This document shows positions 13,253-24,411 of a DNA stretch of 64,000 bases, one piece after another; the first letter of the stretch is position 1, and every line of letters begins with the position of its first letter. The stretch lies in the NCBI GenBank assembly GCA_029953675.1, contig JAMWBK010000010.1, positions 310,001 to 374,000 on the forward strand, written 5' to 3'. The translations under genes and the position numbers were made by a program. The notes beneath the pieces were generated by a model that had not been told where the DNA came from, made no database searches, and saw nothing but the letters and a program-made list of their open reading frames with translations. Source of the stretch: Rhodosorus marinus. Its lineage: Eukaryota > Rhodophyta > Stylonematophyceae > Stylonematales > Stylonemataceae.

Positions 13253-15073
13253 ATGGCGTCTGGGTCTGTCACGTTTGTACCGTCCAGTGGAGTTGTCTCA
13301 AGAGATTTTCCGAAGAGGTTAGGTATCGTCAGGCAGCGTGGAAGTGACAGACATGTCCGAAAGGGGGTGAGATACGGGAGGAGTTGCGTCGCAAAGATGC
13401 TGGGCGATGAGGAGCCAGGGGCACCTCCGCCATTAGTAATCTCAGGCGTTTCTGTTCTGGCTACTACAGTGGGAATCATGCTATTGCAATTTCCTCTCCC
13501 TGACTCGTTTACGGAAACAGCACGAATAGCAATCGCCTCTTTGGCGATTTTGTCCTCAGCAGCAATCATTATCGGCTCAAGACCAACAAAACCAGCAGAC
13601 CCGGGTGAAAAAGGAGCAGATGAGGCCAAGGTACCGACTACTCAGCTGGGAAACACGTCGATAGAGGTCGAGAAGGCTGACGGAGCCATCACCGCCGAAG
13701 AATCGAACGGAACGGCACCCATCACGCCTCTGGACTCCGATCCTACCAAGAATCCTGTCGGAACGGATCGCTCCCCAGGAGCTGTTAAAGCTTCGCAAGC
13801 ACAAGTACATGATGGAGAAACGAAAGAAGAGTTGCGTAACCCGGTTAAGATTAAAGTATTTGGGATAGGTGGCGGCGGAAGCAACGCCGTTGACCGAATG
13901 ATGTCCAACGGTCTGAGAGATATAGAATTCTATGCATTGAACACTGATATCCAAGCCCTGGCTAAAAGTAAGGCTGAGAAAATCGTCCTGGGAACGGAGT
14001 TGACGAAGGGCCTTGGCGCCGGAGGTAAGGCAGTAGCAACTGTCCCACTTGTCATTCGCTAGGACGAAGTTAGTAACGCCCAAATATTTCCTCGCAGGTA
14101 TTCCATCTATTGGACAACGCTCTGCAGAGGAAACCACGGAGGATATCGTGAAAGCCGTATCAGGAGCAGATATGATTTTCATCACAGCTGGTATGGGAGG
14201 CGGCACTGGAAGTGGAGCAGCCCCTGTAGTAGCGCGGATTGCGAGGGAAATGGTATGAAGTATCCAAGTTAAGGCCGCATTGGACACGCCACGACTTTTC
14301 TCTGAGATCCCGGACCAACTTTTTCGTTTCGCAGGGAATCCTGACAGTTGGTGTTGTGACTAAACCCTTCGGTTTTGAAGGCCATCGGCGACATGTACAA
14401 GCAAACTCAGCAACTGAACAGTTGCGAGCGGCAGTGGATACATTAATCATCATCTCTAACGACAAATTGCTGGCCTACGTACCAGAGTCGATGCCATTGC
14501 AGAGCGCCTTTTCTATTGCAGATGATGTACTTCGGCAGGGGATTATTGGCCTCTCTGAAATACTTATTAGGCCTGGACTGGTATGTCAAACACGTCAAGG
14601 AAGACTGCGAACAAGAACGCAGTGCTGAATTACGCTCTCCGGATCTGTTTTCTCTACAGGTGAATGTGGATTTTGCGGATGTTAGGACTACCATGCTTGA
14701 CGCTGGAACAGCGCTTATGGGAATTGGTAGGGCAAGTGGTGAGGATCGAGCAGTTGATGCGGCGACAATCGCCATCACATCGCCACTGCTTGACTATCAG
14801 ATTACCAATGCTGAGGGGGTGATATTTAATATAACTGGCGATAAGAGCATGACATTGCTCGAGGTGAACCATGCTGCGGAGGTTATTTACGAGGCCGTTG
14901 GCGACGACGCGGAAATTATCTTCGGTGCAATCATTGACGAAAATGCTGGAGACGAAGTTAGTTTGACAGTGGTTGCGACTGGAATAGCAAAGAAATTGGA
15001 GGAAGGGGCCGAATCACCGTCAGAAATGCAGTCGGAGATCTCGAAAACTTCTAATTTTGGAGCAACCGGTTGA
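13253..15073 (+). CDS. ftsZ: Plastid-division GTPase FtsZ
   Basis: Tubulin-like GTPase that polymerises into the Z ring, here probably inside the plastid. Exons: 13253-14024, 14098-14252, 14335-14580, 14660-15073; about 528 residues. Signature elements: [14 protein letters not shown] (G-box, from about residue 204), [20 protein letters not shown] across intron 1, [15 protein letters not shown] (tubulin signature, about 289), [16 protein letters not shown], then the C-terminal GTPase-activating half with [14 protein letters not shown]. The first ~200 residues are an unusually long leader: a Ser/Arg-rich transit-like start, two hydrophobic stretches (about 61-82 and 93-109) and a low-complexity linker. 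The usual short C-terminal ARC6/FtsA-binding peptide is not visible; the protein ends [12 protein letters not shown]. Start chosen as the first ATG after upstream stops; an upstream exon is possible. Confidence 0.95.
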
Positions 15074-16541
15074 ATACCCGAGTCAAGGAACAAAGACTTG
15101 ATACGGGACAAAAAAACTCTTTTGTTAGAAAGGAACATCAAAACTTAAGTCAATGATAAACGTGAAATTTGGGAAAGTCGATTTTGGAACACAGATATGA
15201 TGTGGAGAGGAGTTATGATGCAGGCCTTCAACCGATTTGGCTTCACTGATCTCCCTCAGGCCCCAATCAGAATCGGGACATGCGCAAGTGCTTTTGGCAT
15301 CAGGTGGCCTTTTTTAGGTCTGAAGTAGATAGACCAATACGTCAGCACACTCCACCTCGCATCGCATAATTGGCATTACTAGTAGGACCGTCCCAAAGCG
15401 AAATAGTACCGATCTGTGTTGCAATTCGCCGATCTGTGTTCAGAATAACTACTGCAGCAAACGAGCCGGAATCGCGGTATTTAGTTATTCTTCGTGCTGA
15501 TTTCATTAACATCGATCTTCTGATACCAAAACAGCGAGCGATTACTCCCTACCGCTAAACCCCAGATCCTAAGCCCAATCCGACTTTTTTCACCCTTGCC
15601 GATGCCTAGCTCAGCTGCCTCACGACTTCTAATATGCATAAGCAATGATGCTGAGCCTCAATACTACGAACTTTTGGCCCTGGGTATTTACACCAGTTGT
15701 GAACAGGTCCCCGGTTTCAATCCCAGGTCCAATGCGCACCATGATGAGATTTATTCGACTGTGTTCTTCTTTGAGTCTGGCTCTGTGGTTTGCGGGAAAA
15801 CTAGCACCCCGGGCGGGTTTCATCTGCAAACAACAACTGCTAAAACTAATGGCGCTCCCATAACCGCGAAGTTCAACCCAAGAGTTGCCTCTCCACAGCG
15901 TGCAGTTAATGACCGCGAGAGCTTTGTTCAGGGCGGTGGGGTCAACAACAACTTTATTCAGGGCCTATATACCCCGAGGAACGGAAGATGACGGAATCGT
16001 CCGAGCCCTGGGCTCGGAAACCTAGATGCCTGGTGAGGCGGCGAAGTCTGCTTTGTACGTGCTCAAGTCGTCTGCATGTTTCGAACGCCATCGGGACAAA
16101 AGGTCCTCTGGGTCTGGAACGGGCTCGTGACTACGACATCGAAGAACCGCGTCCTGTGCTCCGCCTGAATATCTGGACGGTGGGCAGTTCCTCCTTCATG
16201 GATCGTGGTTCAAAACGTCCTCACAACCGCAGTCTCTCAGCAGCCTCGCGACGGTTTTCACGAGCTCGTGATGTCGGTGGATGTGCATTCGTGTGCAACG
16301 GGAGCAGCGGTGGACACAACTTGTCCCGTAGATATCGTGCAATATATCCAGCAACCTGAAAACAAGGCAAAAACCGCCACGCAGTTCAGCTTGTCACCAT
16401 CTTCATGAGCAAGATTGTCTAAACTTTCAAGTGTCCGACAAACCAAGCTTCGGTAGAAGTTTTGAGGGTTTAAGGGAAGTCCTACCCCAATCTCATACTC
16501 CTTGAGACCAAAGCATCGATCTCTTACACACTGCAACTAGG

Positions 16542-16589
16542 ATCCCACTGTTACTCGCTACATGCAATTGTAGCGAGTACCAATGGGAT
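16542..16589. repeat. Long interrupted hairpin
   Basis: TACTCGCTAC (16552-16561) pairs perfectly with GTAGCGAGTA (16570-16579) around an 8-nt loop. The stem extends after a 4-nt internal bulge with ATCCCA (16542-16547) against TGGGAT (16584-16589). The 48-nt structure is the best stem-loop noticed in the intergenic DNA. Confidence 0.7.
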
Positions 16590-17056
16590 GGTCTCGGGGT
16601 CTTTCAGGATCCAGTCAATAGCTCAGGGAGAGTTTGGTGCGCGTACACGTTCGCCAAACCAAACTGTACTCCACGGGACCTTCGTGCCTCTGCTCCAGCC
16701 TCTTCCTCCTCATTTTGTTTTGGCCTACAGACATAGAAGCTTTTTCCGTCCCAAGTTTCTTGCAACTCGGTTCCCACTACCCCTCCAATCTCGCGCAGCT
16801 ACCAGAGCTCTTGAATTATACTTGAAACGAATAACATAAAGCGTAATTTTACATTATTTCTGGAAAACCGAAGAGAATGTTTGGATAAAGTTTAATAAAT
16901 ACATGTCATTTATTATTAATCATCATAAATATTATGAAACAAACAAAATGTTTTCTGTTTTACTTATTCAATATGCATCGTCGACGAACCCCTTGTACAG
17001 AGCAACGCTTTCGAGCTCCCAATAAATGTTCAAAAATCGAATACAGGTTTACGTTT

Positions 17057-17080
17057 TAGTACGAGATAGTACTCGTACTA
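17057..17080. repeat. 9-bp inverted repeat
   Basis: TAGTACGAG (17057-17065) is the reverse complement of CTCGTACTA (17072-17080), with a 6-nt spacer ATAGTA. It lies about 420 bp upstream of the ankyrin/GH20 gene start in AT-rich sequence. Confidence 0.55.
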
Positions 17081-17495
17081 CCCTAGCAAGCTAAGGATTT
17101 CTAACTATATGTTTACTAATTAAAATATAACGATATTGATCTCATCCTTTTTTCGTATTTTTTATAATTCCTGCTATGATCAATTTTTGTTGTTTTTGTT
17201 TTTGTTTTTCGCCTGTAATAATGGCCAACCTATGTGGCCTTAGAAAAAGTTTTCGTTATAGGAAGTTTGCTTGTTGTCGCCACTCTCCTACTAGTTTTTT
17301 TTTCCGAATTATTTAGATGATGTCTTTTCGCGTGTAGGAGGGCTTTTGATAAAAGAGGGATTGGATTGGACTGGGAAGGGTTGGGTAGGGATGGGCGGTT
17401 GGTTTGAGGTAGGGGGATGGTTAGGGGAAGGATATGAACATTGATGAGGTATTGGAACATGAAATGAATTAAGATATTAGTATTGAATAGTAGGT

Positions 17496-20400
17496 ATGTT
17501 TAAGTGGAGAGATCCTCGGCCCAATGAGGGTTCGCCGAAGGAGATTGCGGAGGGAGCGGATCCGGTGGAACTGCTGGCAATGCTTCACTTTTCGGCGAGT
17601 GCTGGGAGAACGGATGCGGCGAGGGAGGCTCTTAATGTGGGCGCAGATCTGAACGGACTGCTGCAAGTTGAGGTTGGGGGAGTTTTTATGCTTGAGACGG
17701 CTCTACACGCAGCGGCTAAATGTGGTCACGTGGACATTGTCAGACTGCTCTTGTCAGAAGGAGCAGATGCGTCAATCAGGGATTCTGGAGGACTGACGCC
17801 AGTTGAATCTGCTGCTGGACTGTCTGTGACAATGGCGTTTGTGACTGAAATGTGCCAGCGCGCGGCGAAGGGAGACGCTAACGGGGTCGCGCAGATCCTA
17901 AGCGCTGGGCTGGATCCTAACATACCCGACGCAGCTAGTAACACAGGATTGCACTGGGCTTGTGCGTATGGGATGTTCACATCTGCGGACTGCCTCATCA
18001 AGTTCGGGGCGGACGTAAACTCTATTAACTCGAGGGGTGATAGTCCGCTGAACGAAGCAGAAGCACGAAATGCACCGGAGGTTGTCAGATTGTTAATCTC
18101 TGTGGGTGCCTTGAGAGGAGCTGATGTACAAAGAAATAATCCTGGGGACAACCGACCCTCCGTGAATGGAAGGCAGGCCGCTGCCAATGCGCAGGTTCCC
18201 CTCGGGAACCCAGAACTGGCTAGACGTGTTGTAACCCAGGGCGGCGTTCCCGATGTGCAATCACTCGCCGGAGAGCCGGCTACAATCGTTCCACAAGAGC
18301 GAATGGCCAAGCCAGGCATGGATATGAACCCCAGAGGCCATTCACACAACGACCAATCGCAAAAATCTGGAAGACCGCAGAGTGTCCCCCCTCCTTCGAA
18401 TGCTCCCCCATTAGCGACAAACGGCGTCCATGGCCTTAGCAACGCTCAAGTAGCAGCGGAAAACGTGGGAACGCCGAGGGAAGGGCTCATGCCCGGTAGC
18501 TCTCTACTGCAAGGGTTTGCACCGGACGGTCGTCGAAAATTCCAAAGAGAAAACGAACTAATGATGGACACTGGTGGTTATGCTGCCAGGGATGGACATC
18601 TTCAAAGGCCCATGACCGTCCCATCTGCACCCCAGAACTGGACAGGGGAAGGGAATATGCGAGCTTCGAACACCCCCACATTGAGACCGGGAACAGCTGG
18701 CAATTCTGTTATCCCGCTCGAGAACAAAGTAAGGGGGGGCAATGCCTTGGCAGCGAACCACTTTCCCGGAGTCGCACAGCAAGCAAGACAAGGTAGCAGC
18801 ATTCGTGGAGCGGGAGGATCTGGCAGCTCCGTTCCAAGCGCAAACGAGAGGCAGATGTCATATATAGCAGCAAGGACTAGAGAGTTATCTGTAGTTGATC
18901 CCACATTTTGGGACGGCGCACAACAGAAACCAATAGCTCCTCCACCGGATCAAAATGTCTCGACGGGATATAATCCAGACTTAGGCGGCATGCAGTCTCA
19001 AGAGGGACCTGTTGGTTCTCAGTTCCGTTCACCACCCGATATGGTAAGCGCACAAGTGCTCATGGCAGTTCTGAGCGAATCGACAAAGCTTTTATTAACA
19101 TCCTACGTCTATTTTTTGTTACCCTGCTATTTTATTCTATCTTCAGCAGAGTCCGTCAATTCCCTTGCCATTGAAGTTGGACATTGACTCATCAGTTCCA
19201 ACCGCTGGCTCTGGCACACCGAACACCGTGCCCCAAAACGAGACCCCTCTTCTGGCACCGAATAGTGGACAAGCCCAAGTAATTACTCAGCATGTGGGAA
19301 CGCCAATGCCTAAGGATCCGCAGCTGAGAACAGCACCGTCACCCGGTCCCCCGGCAAGTAAGTGCCGTCCGATAAGTCCTAGACGAACCGCTCTATCCAG
19401 GATGTCGAGAGTCTAAACTCTTTCGTCTACAATCTCCACGTGTCCTAGTGATGTTTCGTCAGATGCAACCTGTACCTCAAAATGAAGGCGGATACCTTCG
19501 TCAAGCCCCAGGCTTTGCCCAAGCTGGAGGAGAATTTCACCCGCATTCGCAGGGAGTCCCTTCTGGCCTAATGCCACACGCTCAAATGCAACCAGCACAA
19601 TCGAGGACAGGAGAAAGCGGTCTGGACGGCTTTGACCCGGTAAAGTCGAACGTCGGAGAAGCGCAGCCGGATAATGGTAAGGAAAGTCGGCCTCACAGCC
19701 TATTCGTCGTTGCCAGGACAAAAGAAGCAGAAAAGTTCTTATCGAAAATACTTGCGTGCTATGCTGCAGGGGTCGCTTCTACTACACCGAGTTGGGCGAC
19801 TATGCTCTGGCCGCCGCCCCAAAGGTTCTATATGATGTCCACGGCGAATGAATTTTTCCTGCCACCAGAGCTTACGATATCTGCGAAAAAGTCATTCTTC
19901 TCCATTGCCTCGAAGCTCGCCAGCTGGTTGCAGAGCTGCGACCTGGACCCCAACGTCACAGTCATTGCTCCGCAGCATGGTCGAGGGCTTATCCATCTTT
20001 CGATGAGCAAGGAACTGTTTGGGGGAAGGAGCGAAGCATACAAGCTCACAGTGCACCCCAACGAGGTTAGCATTGTTGGCTCCGACCCTGCCGGTACGTT
20101 TGGAGGCGACCCTAATTTTCGAGTAGCAAGACTGCTTTCAATGCCATTCTGACCCAGTTTTTCTTCCCGCGGTTCAGGTTTGTTTTATGGGTGTTGCACA
20201 TTCGATCAGATCGTCCGGCTGCTTTGTTCTGGAGGTGGTCGAACGTCTCTCCCGTGCTGTTCTGTTACAGATTGGCCTTCCCTTGCACAGCGGAGCGTTA
20301 TGCTTGATATTTCCAGAGGAAAGGTGATGTCAGCTTCGACGCTTCGACAACTCATCCAACGACTGGCAAGGTTGAAATACAATCAGGTACAGCTATACAT

Positions 20401-22056
20401 GGAACACACATTTGGATACCTTGGTCACGAGGAGGTTTGGAGAGACTCTGGAGCAATGAGCCCCGAAGATGTGATGAGTTTGGACGAGTATTGTATAGAT
20501 CTTTTCGTGGAGCTGGTCCCGTTTCAGAGCTCGTTGTCGGGATTCAACAAGTGGGTCAAGAATCCGAAGTATACCCACCTCGCAGAGTGTCCCGATGAGG
20601 TGGACGTCCCAGGACTTGACACTAGCGATCCTCGCGGAAGAATGAGCTTGTGTGCGGTTGACCCTAAGAGCATCGATTTTATTACAGACTTGTACGAGCA
20701 GCTCCTTCCTTGCTTCTCTTCTTCTCAACTTCACGTGGGACTAGATCGCGCACTTGATCTAGGCCGTGGAAGGTCCGCCAAGGAAGTCAGTTCGAAAGGC
20801 GTGGAGACCGTAATTGTCGAGTATTTGAGAAAAATTTGCCACGAAGCGAACAGTCATGGAAAAACTACTGTACATTTCTGGGCTGATGCATTTGGAAGCA
20901 TGCTCGACTACGGGGGTGATCTGAGCGATTTTTCGATGCTCCTACCGGAGGGGGTTATAGCCGTCGAGAGAGGCACCGAACACGACCACCCGTACGATTC
21001 GCGATGCTATCGTCTGTCTTCTATTGGTGTTCCCTTCATGGTGTGTGCTTCCACGTCATCCCAAAATTCGTTTGCCGGAAGGGTATCAAACTGTTTGGAG
21101 AACATTAGGAGCGCAGCGATAGCTGCTGTCAGCAACGCGGCTGTGGGCATGATTATATCGGATTCCGGGGAAAACGGCCACTTGCAGCCGCTTGTCGCGG
21201 CCTATCCTGGGTTTATTGCAGGTGCTGGTGCGGCTTGGAACTGCAACCAGGCGTTGCACAAAACGGATCGCGATATGAGGAAGCTCGCAGCATTGTTGGA
21301 TTCTCATATTTTTATGGATTCAGAGGATACAGCAGCGGTCGGGAGCGTTCTCGTAACTGTTGGGGACCTGCATCTGGTTGCGGAGGACCGCGAACGAGAC
21401 TCGGTCAACTCGACCGCTGCTAGCGTCGTTGGTTATTCCCGACTGTTTCGACTCCTAATTCACGACGGGGATTCTGCATCTTTAGCAGGCCTGTCACCGC
21501 CCGGCATCCAAAGGGCTCTGAATCGCGTTGAGAAGTACGTCAAGCGCAATGTAGTTGTGAAAGCAACAATGGTCTTGGGCCCTCAACTGGTTCTCCACTT
21601 TTCTTGGCTACTGACTAGGGCGCTAGAATTGCTGAACGCCTACCAGGGAATGGCGGGTAGAATTGACGTGGAAGAGGTGCGATTGATGGTGGAAATGCTA
21701 CGGCTTTGTCTGCGGATTGGTACTTGCGTAATCATCAGCAATCGACAAGGGACAGAGGAGTTCGCTCTAAGATGGGTAGGGCAGCACTGGAAGAAATCCT
21801 GGAACGATCGAACCTCTCTAATGTGATCTGTTCTCCTCATCGTGCGAAGCTTGGAGATGGACAAAGATCGGACCTGTGTCTAGGGCTATTGCACTGTATA
21901 GATATGCAGAAGTACATATGGGGTAAGAGAAACCGGCTTGCAGGTTTTGAGGGATCGTGGGCTTGGTTGGAGCCAGCGTTGCTATCTCTTTCGGCAGGAT
22001 TACCGCATCTGGAGCAAACAGTCCAAGAGCGTCGAGAGATTGAGTGGAAATTTTAG
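17496..22056 (+). CDS. Ankyrin-repeat / GH20-like hexosaminidase fusion
   Basis: About 1402 residues in five exons: 17496-19043, 19147-19357, 19449-20093, 20178-21775, 21850-22056. Residues ~25-210 carry four or five ankyrin repeats (TALHAAAKCGHVDIVRLLLS, TGLHWACAYG). A Pro/Asn/Gln/Gly-rich disordered linker runs to ~730. A GH20b-like region (about 740-805, ending DPAGLFYG across an intron) and a GH20 beta-N-acetylhexosaminidase-like barrel follow: SVMLDISRGKVM, LARLKYNQVQLYMEHTFGY, SDSGENGHLQPL. Where GH20 enzymes have the catalytic Asp-Glu pair (HxGxDE) this protein reads HVGLDR (D991-R992), so the acid/base Glu appears replaced by Arg. There is no signal peptide, so it is probably intracellular and may bind glycans without hydrolysis. 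The last intron (21776-21849) rests on a GH20-like C-terminus and is less certain. Confidence 0.85.
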
Positions 22057-22655
22057 GTTTCCTACGAAAACAGGAAAGTTTTGAATGAGACGAGGAACCA
22101 GGCTTTGGACAGGAATGGAAGTGCCCACTAAGTAATAAATATCCGGAGGCTCACAGACAACAGAAGAAGAAGCCCTATGCTACCAGCAACTATCGTGCGA
22201 AAAGCATATCCCCACCCGCACACTCCCGCTTCCGTGACTCTATTGACCGCCACAAGCTAGGCTAGACACTTCACCAAGATCATGAATTTCGCCGCTATGG
22301 TTCGCCGATTTCCAACCTCTGGGCAGACTGGTGCTATCGATTCGGCTACTTCCAATAAGCACAATCAACTCAGAACCTTGGCGCAGTCGTTTTTCATCAA
22401 TTACGATTGAATTCAATCATTTTGTAGACCGTCGTTGCGGTATGTAGAATTCCGACCCCCTAGTTCGGTATTTGGGAATGCTGTGTGGTAAGGTGAAGGA
22501 GTTGGTTTTGGGATGCATAAGCTGTGAATGTTAGCTTCTGTTGAACGCTGATTTCTGTGGCCTTGAAATCGTTTACAGCCGTGGCTATAGTATGCTTGTG
22601 CATGTCAAGGTCTGTGTTCTTTTGTGTTTGGTTTTGCGTTCTGAGAGGTGAGAAG
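22057..22655. other. Intergenic, no gene seen
   Basis: Short region between two same-strand genes. No open frame with recognisable content; it presumably carries the 3' UTR of the ankyrin/GH20 gene and the promoter of the zinc-finger gene. Confidence 0.6.
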
Positions 22656-23073
22656 ATGGGTGGGGTGAAGAAGAACCGGGCGAAGCGGCAAAAAATTAAG
22701 GCGTCCAGGATGATTGATGCCATAAAGGCTGACCTGGATGATCCAAAGCGTGCAAAGGAGCTCAGAGATAACCAACCTGTTGACGTGGACCTACCTGGTT
22801 TGGGTCAATTTTACTGCTTGGAGTGTGATAAGTGAGTTTTGCGGTGATGGGGTTGGCAGAGACGGCCCACGGTCTTGTTCCTAACGTTCCCTTGTTTTCT
22901 TTTGCGGTCCTAGGCATTTCATATCTGGTCCAGCGTTGGAGAAACACAAGAGTGGAAAGCCGCATAAGAACCGGCTCCGTAGGTTTCGTGATGAGCCATA
23001 TACAATTGAGGAGAGCGTGATGGCATCTGGCCAAGGTTCAGCGGACCGTGGGATTGGGAAGCGAGCGTCGTGA
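22656..23073 (+). CDS. Bud20/ZNF593-type C2H2 zinc-finger protein
   Basis: Small nuclear shuttling factor that, in yeast (Bud20) and human (ZNF593), joins late pre-60S ribosomal particles and aids export. Exons 22656-22831 and 22914-23073 give 111 residues. The N-terminus is Lys/Arg-rich (MGGVKKNRAKRQKIKASRM), followed by LPGLGQFYCLECDKHFISG and HKSGKPHKNRLRRFRDEPY, the conserved U1-type C2H2 finger of this family (Cys-x2-Cys then His-x5-His). The intron splits the AAG codon just after the second Cys. An upstream in-frame ATG at 22557 would add a hydrophobic leader; I reject it because the family starts with the basic stretch. Identification is strong. Confidence 0.92.
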
Positions 23074-23403
23074 GCGAGAGCCAAATTCGTGAGGTCGGAC
23101 ATGACATGTCTGGACGTATATAAGTTTCCACGTTTTTGTTCATAATCCTAACTTTATTATACTCTTGAAGGAAAAAAAAAAACACAACAAACTTCCACAG
23201 CGTAGCCGATTATATGCAGATTAGTGCGTTGGAAAATTAGCTGGAGTAGAGGCAATCGGAGAAAAAGAAACGTAAAAAAGCCATTTCTCAGCATCCTCAA
23301 AAGGTCAAGCTGACCAATTCCACAAAACTGGGTCCACGCTCGTTTACAATAGCAATTTGCATAGGTGCAACAGCCCTGGGCAGTAAACTTCTTCAGCAGG
23401 TGC

Positions 23404-24411
23404 TTAGTACAAGTTTCCCTTGATTCTCTGCTCCTCCTTGCGTAACTTGATCTTCTCCTCGGCGTTAGTCAAAAACTTGACAACGGATTCGTACGCAAGG
23501 AACATAAACGCTGCGTTTGGTACTGTCCGAAGCATATGGGCTTCGATACCGGAGTACAACCCTCTCACGCCCTCCTCCATGAAGATAACCCTCAAGCTCT
23601 GTGCCATGCCTATGTATTTGGGTTGCATGCCCTCCGGTACCTTCTCGCGCAAGCGCGTTCGAACAACCTCATGTGGATAGGTCATTAGCGATGCGGTCAT
23701 TTTCGCGCCAGCAGCAGCAGAGAAAACTTGCATGCCCTTGAGTTCGGCCTCTGGATCTATGGCTCGTGCTCGCTCCAACATCTCTGTCTTGACACGCTCA
23801 TATATCAGAAACTGGATGATTGTCTCAGAAACACCCCATATAGATGCGCTTAACCCTTTGTAGAAACCGCCGACTCCCTCATTGTTCCAAATGACTGAGA
23901 TTACTTCACTATAAGAGCGGTATGGATTCGGAGTACCAGCTGCCAACTGGTACCTTGTCTTAATCATCCAGACAGGATTGGTTGCAACCGCAGACCCAAT
24001 CCCTGCGCTCGCTGCGGAAATAATATGAGTCCCGGGAGAATTTCCAAGAACGGGCTCCATTTTGCTCTTCACCGTCGAGTAAGCCCAGAAATATGTTGCT
24101 CGGGTTGGAAAAATTCCAAGGACAGTCGGCAAAAGACCGCGGAAAAATCCAACGGGTCCCTCCTGCACCGCGATCTGCTTTGCGACAATCAAAACTTTGT
24201 AGGAATCCCATACACTCCGCTTGGTAGCATTCTTTCCAGCTTCTGTGCTCGCAACGACAACATTATGCGTCATCGAGCTCTGCAGCTTCGTCTTCAGCAC
24301 CTCCAGCGGACATGTTATTGTTGCAGCAAACGAACCTGCCAGTCCTCCCGCGATGAACGAATACGCTTGCTTGGGCTTTGGTTTTTCCTTCCGGTTGGTA
24401 GCTGTCGCCAT
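23404..24411 (-). CDS. Mitochondrial pyrimidine-nucleotide-type carrier (SLC25A33/36, Rim2-like)
   Basis: Single-exon gene of 335 residues with three repeats of the mitochondrial carrier fold: CPLEVLKTKLQSS (repeat 1), NPVWMIKTRYQLA (repeat 2) and YPHEVVRTRLREK (repeat 3), each starting with the Px(D/E)xx(K/R) motif and preceded by hydrophobic helices (GGLAGSFAATIT). The LLPTVLGIFPTRATYFWAYS stretch and the Trp in the second signature (NPVW) are typical of the pyrimidine nucleotide subgroup (yeast Rim2, human SLC25A33/36), which exchanges (deoxy)pyrimidine nucleotides across the inner membrane for mitochondrial DNA/RNA synthesis. The family is certain and the subgroup likely. Unlike most neighbours it has no intron. 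It is convergent with the Bud20-like gene. Confidence 0.93.
   Translation of the reverse strand: MATATNRKEKPKPKQAYSFIAGGLAGSFAATITCPLEVLKTKLQSSMTHNVVVASTEAGKNATKRSVWDSYKVLIVAKQIAVQEGPVGFFRGLLPTVLGIFPTRATYFWAYSTVKSKMEPVLGNSPGTHIISAASAGIGSAVATNPVWMIKTRYQLAAGTPNPYRSYSEVISVIWNNEGVGGFYKGLSASIWGVSETIIQFLIYERVKTEMLERARAIDPEAELKGMQVFSAAAGAKMTASLMTYPHEVVRTRLREKVPEGMQPKYIGMAQSLRVIFMEEGVRGLYSGIEAHMLRTVPNAAFMFLAYESVVKFLTNAEEKIKLRKEEQRIKGNLY

Larger units (their letters stand above)
15074..17495. other. Intergenic, unassigned open frames
   Basis: Open frames at 15596-15991 (+, ~130 codons), 15988-16359 (+) and overlapping frames on both strands at about 16170-16540 read vaguely protein-like, but I could not join them into a gene or recognise a family. 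The 3' part (16840-17300) is strongly AT-rich. Two hairpins inside are listed separately. Confidence 0.45.

Noticed and set aside
13577-14287. 236-codon minus-strand frame across FtsZ exons
   Set aside because: It spans two FtsZ introns and lacks motifs; FtsZ coding on the plus strand is unambiguous.
22557-22655. Upstream start for the Bud20-like protein adding a hydrophobic leader
   Set aside because: The family begins with the basic nuclear stretch; the leader (FTAVAIVCLCMSRSVFFCVW) is probably translated 5' UTR.
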